From positions 5,828,001 through 5,892,000 of the forward strand of contig NZ_JACHJR010000001.1 of the NCBI RefSeq assembly GCF_014203705.1: a stretch of 64,000 nt of DNA, given 5' to 3'. The position numbers were made by a program, and so were the translations under genes. The notes under the pieces were generated by a model. It searched no databases, was not told the DNA's origin, and was given only the letters and a program-made list of their open reading frames with translations. This DNA comes from Kitasatospora gansuensis. GTDB lineage: Bacteria > Actinomycetota > Actinomycetes > Streptomycetales > Streptomycetaceae. Shown in pieces: positions 59,989 through 64,000 of this stretch (position 1 is its first letter; each line of letters starts with the position of its first letter).

Positions 59989-61251
59989 TCAGATCCTGTC
60001 CCAGGTACGGGCCGTCAGGCCGAAGGTGTTGGCCAGTGAGTTCCACTTCGCCACGAAGTCCTTCTTCGCCTGAGTCGCCTGCGGGTTGAGCTCGTTGGCC
60101 CGCTTCAGGTCGGCGCCGCCGGGGGCGCTGCCGTTGCTGCAGCCCTGACTGCCGACGCCACGGGCCCAGGCCGCGTACGCCCGGTCGATGTCGCCGGAGG
60201 TCTGCCAGGCGGTCTTCAGCAGCGCGACCGCCTCGACGCCGGCGGGCAGGTCGCCGAAGTTCAGCTTGGCCAGGTCGGCCACCAGTTGGTCGCGCTGGGT
60301 CGCCCCGGTCTCGAACACCGTGACGGCGCCGTCGATCTCGGGCTTGCCCGGGCAACTGTTCACCTTGGCCACCGCGTTGCCGATCGGCGCCTTGGCGCCC
60401 TCGCCCCGGGTGAGCAGCTCGTCCAGCGCCTTGGCCTGGGCGGCGGCCTGCGGTCCGTTCGAACTGGCGGACGGGGAGGGTGAGTTGGTGCCAGAGGGCG
60501 GGGCGGCCGGGGTGCTCTGGGCCGGCGCAGCCTGCGGGGCGCCGGAGGAGACGGTGGCCGGCCCGGGCGCGGCCTGGCCCGAGGGCTTGTCACCGTTGCG
60601 GACCGCCCAGGCCACGCCGACGCCGACCACCACGACCAGCACCACGCCGATCGCGACCAGCAGCGGGACCCGGCGACGGGGCTCGTGCTGGGGGAGCTCC
60701 TCGTACTCGGGGTACGGGCGTTGCGGGGCGAGCTGCTGGTAGCCGGGGAAGGTGCCGGGCTGCTGAGGGTGCTGCGGCTGCGGGCCCGGGAACGCGCCGG
60801 GCTGCTGATGCTGTTGCTGCTGCGGGCTGGGGAAGCCGGGGAAGGTGTCGGTCGGCGCGGGCGGCGGGAACCCGTACCCGGACGGCGGCGCCGGGGGTCC
60901 GCCGAACGGCGGTGGCGGGGTGGGTGGGCCTTGCGGGCCGGGCGGGCCCGGCTGCGGCAGGTACGGGCGGGCGCCGAGCGGCGGGCCGTGGTCACCGACG
61001 GCGCCGGGCTGGGGCTGCTGCTGGTACGCCTGCTGGGGCTGCTGCTGCGGCGGGGCGAGCGGGAAGATCTCGGTGCCCGGGTCCTCCCGGGGCGGCTGCG
61101 GGACCGGCGGGTACGGGGCGGGCTGCTGCTGCGTGGGCGGCTGCGGCGCGGGCGCGGCCGGCTGGGTGTTCTGCGGGCGGACCCAGCCACCGGCGCCCCC
61201 GCGCGCGGTCGGGTCCCACACCGCGGGTGCGGTGTTGTCGTGCTCGGTCAT
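59989..61251 (-). CDS. Pro/Gln-rich membrane protein of unknown function
   Basis: 420 residues. A long N-terminal low-complexity region (1-200) rich in Pro and Gln (QPPTQQQPAPYPP), a Arg-rich patch EPRRRVPL, a membrane helix (about 208-225) and an extracellular domain after a Pro/Ser linker: VNSCPGKPEIDGAV...CSNGS with two Cys. This layout is shared by many Streptomyces proteins of unknown function. The ATG at 61251 starts with TEHDNTAP; the open frame reaches 61371 but has no RBS. It probably acts with the adjacent amidase in the envelope. Confidence 0.72.
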   Translation of the reverse strand: MTEHDNTAPAVWDPTARGGAGGWVRPQNTQPAAPAPQPPTQQQPAPYPPVPQPPREDPGTEIFPLAPPQQQPQQAYQQQPQPGAVGDHGPPLGARPYLPQPGPPGPQGPPTPPPPFGGPPAPPSGYGFPPPAPTDTFPGFPSPQQQQHQQPGAFPGPQPQHPQQPGTFPGYQQLAPQRPYPEYEELPQHEPRRRVPLLVAIGVVLVVVVGVGVAWAVRNGDKPSGQAAPGPATVSSGAPQAAPAQSTPAAPPSGTNSPSPSASSNGPQAAAQAKALDELLTRGEGAKAPIGNAVAKVNSCPGKPEIDGAVTVFETGATQRDQLVADLAKLNFGDLPAGVEAVALLKTAWQTSGDIDRAYAAWARGVGSQGCSNGSAPGGADLKRANELNPQATQAKKDFVAKWNSLANTFGLTARTWDRI

Positions 61252-61458
61252 GCCTGGCCTCGCCCCCGCTGTGGTGTGGTGCGTCCTGGGTTCACGTCGT
61301 CCGGTCGTCCGGCGACACCGTACCGGCAGTTTCCGGGCGCACCAACGGTGGCCACCCGGTCGGCCCGGCATGTGGGATGACGTTAGAGCATCCCGGAACG
61401 TGCCCGCAGGACCACGACGATCTTCGGGTGTCGGCAGGACGATCGGCCCCAGGACCCG

Positions 61459-62094
61459 TCAGCGGCGGCGCAGCACCCGCAGCGAGCCGGTGACCGAGAC
61501 CTCCCCGAAGCCCTCGGCCAGCGCGCGCAGGTAGACCCGGTACGGGGCCTGGCCGCCGTCGGCGGGGTCCGGGAAGACGTCGTGGATCACCAGCAGCCCC
61601 TGGGCGGCCAGGTGCGGGGCCCAGCCCTCGTAGTCGCCGGTGGCGTGCTCGTCGGTGTGGCCGCCGTCGATGAAGACCAGCGCCAGCTGCCCGCCCCAGA
61701 CGGCGGCGATCTGCGGCGAACGGCCGACCAGGGCGACCACGTGGTCCTCCAGGCCCGCCCGGAAGAGGGTGCGGCGGAAGGTCGGCAGGGTGTCCATCAG
61801 CCCGACCGCCGGGTCGACCAGCTCCGGGTCGTGGTACTCCCAGCCGGGCTGCTGCTCCTCGGAGCCGCGGTGGTGATCCACCGTCAGGGCGACCGTCCCG
61901 GCGGCCCGGGCCGCGTCGGCCAGCAGGATCGCCGAGCGCCCGCAGTAGCTGCCGATCTCCAGCAGCGGCAGGCCGGTGGCGGCGGCGGCCTGGTGTGCGG
62001 CGGCGTACAGGGCGAGACCCTCGTCCACCGGCATGAAGCCGGTCGCGGACTCGAAGGCCGCGAGTACCCCGGGGGCCGGGCGGGCGTCCGTCAT
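61459..62094 (-). CDS. Class I SAM-dependent methyltransferase
   Basis: 211 residues. SAM site in LLEIGSYCGRSAILLADAARAAG, the acidic LVFIDGGHTDEHATGDYEGWAP, and a HDVFP motif, as in Methyltransf_24-type enzymes. The active site has VDHHRGSEEQQPG. ATG 62094. It is divergent from the alcohol dehydrogenase gene. The substrate is unknown. Confidence 0.9.
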   Translation of the reverse strand: MTDARPAPGVLAAFESATGFMPVDEGLALYAAAHQAAAATGLPLLEIGSYCGRSAILLADAARAAGTVALTVDHHRGSEEQQPGWEYHDPELVDPAVGLMDTLPTFRRTLFRAGLEDHVVALVGRSPQIAAVWGGQLALVFIDGGHTDEHATGDYEGWAPHLAAQGLLVIHDVFPDPADGGQAPYRVYLRALAEGFGEVSVTGSLRVLRRR

Positions 62095-62207
62095 CGTGCT
62101 GCTCCTGTTCGCGGGGCCCGGTCTGTGGGCCTGGTCTGTGCCTGGACCCTACTGGACGGTAGGAGGGGTTCCCGCAGGCCGGGGGATGGGGTATACCTGG
62201 ACCAGTT

Positions 62208-62225
62208 TCTAGAACTCGTTCTAGA
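62208..62225. promoter_or_regulatory. KstR-type operator before the alcohol dehydrogenase gene
   Basis: TCTAGAAC-TC-GTTCTAGA at 62208-62225 is a perfect palindrome and contains TnnAACnnGTTnnA, the KstR-box consensus as I remember it. It lies 66 bases before the start ATG 62291. A TATACC at 62192-62197 could be -10. A KstR-like regulator is encoded 8 kb away at 53782. Confidence 0.65.
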
Positions 62226-62290
62226 TGAAGGCCCGCGGAGCGGTTCTGTACGCTGCTCCGACCCACTGGCGAATCCCGGGAGAAAGCCAC

Positions 62291-63367
62291 ATGCGCGCAG
62301 CGATCCTGCACGAGACCGGCCAGGACACACTGGACGTCCGCGACGACGTCGAGGCGGTCGGTTTCGGTCCCGGGAAGGTCCGGGTCCGGCTCCGGGCCGC
62401 CAGCCTGTGCCACTCGGACCTGTCGGCGATGAGCGGCGTGCTGCCGCAGCCCGCGCCGTTCGTGCCGGGCCACGAGGGGGCCGGCGACGTGATCGAGACC
62501 GGTGAGGGCGTCACCGGCGTCGCGGTCGGCGACCGGGTGGTGCTCTGCTGGATGCCACCCTGCGGCAGCTGCCCGCACTGCCACCGCGGTCAGGGCCACC
62601 TCTGCGTCGCCAGCCTGCGGCGGCTCGGCTCGGCCGGGTTCCGGCAGGGCGACACCGAGGTCTTCGGCTTCTACAGCACCGGCACCTTCGCCGAGGAGCT
62701 GGTGGTGCCCGCCGACAGCGTGATCGTGCTGCCCGCCGACATGCCGTACGAGCTCGCCGCGCTGATCGGCTGCGGGGTGACCACCGGTCTCGGCGCGGCG
62801 GTGAACACCGCCCGGGTGGAGCCCGGCAGCTCGGTCGCCGTGATCGGCGCGGGCGGGGTCGGCATCGCGGCCGTCCAGGGCGCCCGGATCTGCGGGGCGG
62901 CCCGGATCACCGTGGTCGACCCGGTGGAGTCCCGGCGGACCCGCGCGCTCGCCTTCGGCGCCACCGACGCCATCGCCCCGGAGGAGCTGAAGGGCGCCGC
63001 CAAGAGCGTGGCGGGCGGCGGCTACGACTACGTCTTCGAGGCGGTCGGCCGCTCGGCCACCGTACGGGCGGCCTACGACGCGGCCCGGCGCGGCGGTGCG
63101 GTGGTGGTGATCGGCGCGGGCGCCCAGGACGACCTGGTGCAGTTCAGCATGGGCGAGCTGTTCTTCAACGAGAAGCGCGTGCTGCCCTCGATGTACGGCG
63201 GCGGCGACATCCGGCGGACCACCGCCCGGGCGATCGAGCTCTGGCGGGCCGGGCGGCTGGACCTGGCGGGCATGATCACGCACCGGGTCGAGCTGGCCGA
63301 CGTGAACGAGGCGATCGCCCAGATGCGCAGTGGCGAGGCGCTGCGCACGGTCATCACCCTGGGCTGA
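62291..63367 (+). CDS. Zinc-dependent alcohol dehydrogenase (MDR)
   Basis: 358 residues. Catalytic zinc ligands: Cys in ASLCHSDLSAM and His in PGHEGAGDV. The structural zinc site is in CGSCPHCHRGQGHLC. The NAD site is VIGAGGVGIAAVQGA. Length fits the class III-like/mycothiol-type family. The ATG at 62225 is in frame but lies in the operator; ATG 62291 has GGGAGA at 62278-62283 and gives the family start RAAILHETG. It probably oxidises an alcohol or aldehyde. A 15-bp terminator follows. Confidence 0.93.
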   Translation: MRAAILHETGQDTLDVRDDVEAVGFGPGKVRVRLRAASLCHSDLSAMSGVLPQPAPFVPGHEGAGDVIETGEGVTGVAVGDRVVLCWMPPCGSCPHCHRGQGHLCVASLRRLGSAGFRQGDTEVFGFYSTGTFAEELVVPADSVIVLPADMPYELAALIGCGVTTGLGAAVNTARVEPGSSVAVIGAGGVGIAAVQGARICGAARITVVDPVESRRTRALAFGATDAIAPEELKGAAKSVAGGGYDYVFEAVGRSATVRAAYDAARRGGAVVVIGAGAQDDLVQFSMGELFFNEKRVLPSMYGGGDIRRTTARAIELWRAGRLDLAGMITHRVELADVNEAIAQMRSGEALRTVITLG

Positions 63368-63369
63368 CG

Positions 63370-63416
63370 GCTGACGGTCCGGCAGACCCGCTGCCCGCGG
63401 GTGCCGGACCGTCAGC
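63370..63416. terminator. Long terminator hairpin
   Basis: GCTGACGGTCCGGCA at 63370-63384 pairs perfectly with 63402-63416; the loop has its own CCCGC/GCGGG stem. It separates the dehydrogenase gene from the convergent small ORF. Confidence 0.9.
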
Positions 63417-63427
63417 GGACGAACGGG

Positions 63428-63583
63428 TCAGCGGCGGTGACGGCCGTGCGGGTCCGCGTCGGGCCGGTCGTCGGGGGCGGTGTCGCCCCGGTGGCGGCCG
63501 TGCACGGCGCTCTCGGAGCGGTCCGTGCCGGAGGCGGGCCCGGTGCCGTCGTGCTGGGTGGTGTCGGTACGGGTCTCGGACAT
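63428..63583 (-). CDS. Small basic 51-residue protein
   Basis: MSETRTDTTQHDG...ending HGRHRR, with HGRHR twice (residues 28-32 and 46-50) and many Asp. ATG 63583 is preceded by GGAG at 10 bases. It is too short for common gene finders. It is intrinsically disordered in appearance. No family recognised; could be an RNA- or nucleic-acid-interacting peptide or a spurious ORF. The stop TGA is 63428-63430. Confidence 0.5.
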   Translation of the reverse strand: MSETRTDTTQHDGTGPASGTDRSESAVHGRHRGDTAPDDRPDADPHGRHRR

Positions 63584-63670
63584 GTCTTTGCTTCTCCGTG
63601 CGAGGGTGCGGTTCTGCGGGGTACGCGAGTCACCATATCCAGCGATTCAGCGGCCTACCCCTTGACACGA

Positions 63671-64000
63671 TCACGGCCCGGGCACGATTGCCAGTCCGTC
63701 CGGCTGCGGCAGGGCCGAGCCCAGCCAGTGGCCGACCAGCTCGCGGTAGAGCGGGGAGAGCACCTGGAGGTCGCCGTGACGGGCGGTCAGGCCCCGGCCC
63801 GCGTCGAGCAGGAGCACCCGGTCGGCCCGCAGGGCGGAGCCGATCCGGTGCGCGATCACCACCAGGGTGCCGGGCCGGGCGGCGAACGCGGCCTCGGCCA
63901 CCGCCTCGGCCTGGGCGTCCAGGTGGCAGGTCGCCTCGTCCAGCACCACCACGGGCGCGGGGGAGAGGTACGTCCGGACCAGGGCCAGCAGTTGGCGCTC
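63671..64000 (-). CDS. ABC transporter ATPase, C-terminal part (cut by window end)
   Basis: The 110 visible codons read as the C-terminus of an ABC-exporter ATPase: GERQLLALVR (signature), VVVLDEATCHLDAQAE with Walker B Asp-Glu, and the H-loop VVIAHRIGSALRADRVLLL. The remainder, including membrane domains, is past position 64000. It ends 41 bases before the small ORF. Exporter type suggested by the DEATCHLD motif; the substrate is unknown. Confidence 0.85.
   Translation of the reverse strand, partial: ERQLLALVRTYLSPAPVVVLDEATCHLDAQAEAVAEAAFAARPGTLVVIAHRIGSALRADRVLLLDAGRGLTARHGDLQVLSPLYRELVGHWLGSALPQPDGLAIVPGP

Noticed and set aside
62225..62290. In-frame ATG extension of the alcohol dehydrogenase
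   Set aside because: The ATG starts at the last base of the palindromic operator, and the ATG at 62291 has a good ribosome site and the family N-terminus.
63412..63636. 74-residue minus-strand frame overlapping the small ORF
   Set aside because: It is a Pro/Thr/Arg-rich shadow without a ribosome site; the frame from 63583 has one.

Overview
The window is about 64 kb of very GC-rich DNA. It has strong third-position GC bias, many GTG starts and several TTG candidates, and many 4-base ATGA/GTGA overlaps between genes. Together with a TetR-AidB set, a choice-of-anchor A/LPXTG protein, a chitinase promoter with the TGGTCYAGACC motif, a PMT-type mannosyltransferase and an actinobacterial ECF cluster, this points to a chromosome of a Streptomyces- or Kitasatospora-like actinomycete. 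I see no rRNA, tRNA, CRISPR array, insertion sequence or prophage. The long antisense open frames are GC-skew shadows.

Layout. 1-6.1 kb: a CseA-like lipoprotein with a response regulator and a histidine kinase, then a TetR-controlled AidB-like acyl-CoA dehydrogenase with an amidohydrolase. 6.1-8.7 kb: a DUF2269-like membrane protein, an LPXTG surface protein and an orphan ATP-synthase-b-like protein. 8.9-14.6 kb: a tight four-gene operon with the parts of a vWA/MoxR/trypsin (VMAP-type) conflict system, namely a Trypco1-like protein, a trypsin-VMAP-C-like protein, a MoxR AAA+ ATPase, and a large SAV_2336-type protein ending in a TIR-like domain. 14.6-17.3 kb: kynureninase and tryptophan 2,3-dioxygenase, divergent from an Lrp regulator. 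17.9-23.8 kb: a divergent catabolic locus (RidA, IclR, KDG-type kinase / PLP deaminase, D-aminoacylase-like deacetylase, KDPG aldolase) that fits breakdown of N-acetylglucosaminate or another 2-amino sugar acid. 23.8-29.2 kb: barstar-like, DoxX, YrdC/YciO, NlpC/P60, coiled-coil, M56/BlaI and lipoprotein genes.

29.2-34.3 kb: a secreted GH18 chitinase behind two TGGTCYAG-type boxes, and a large secreted repeat protein. 34.3-47.1 kb: MarR/MFS pair, flavin oxidase, PMT, FetB-like permease, a yybP-ykoY-like (manganese) riboswitch with a TMEM165/GDT1 transporter, a kinase-like protein, a zinc-ribbon/peptidoglycan-binding protein, an MFS pump fused to a winged helix, HTH and GNAT genes, and a MhuD-like heme oxygenase. 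47.1-52.8 kb: an ECF importer operon (S, fused A-A, T) with two secreted, membrane-anchored partners. One partner has an alpha/alpha-barrel repeat domain, so the pair may form a transcobalamin-like capture module. 53-64 kb: SGNH hydrolase, KstR-like TetR, a glycosyltransferase/methyltransferase/terpenoid-cyclase-like cassette, cell-envelope proteins, a cell-wall amidase, an alcohol dehydrogenase behind a KstR-type box, a 51-residue ORF and the 3' end of an ABC exporter cut by the window edge.

The strongest candidates for follow-up are the VMAP-type operon, whose large protein carries an apparently dead caspase-like domain and a TIR-like domain; the amino-sugar-acid pathway with stacked operator motifs; two unrelated gene junctions where in-frame tandem repeats multiply the GTG start codons; and the ECF capture proteins. 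All family names come from recognising motifs by eye; nothing was searched.
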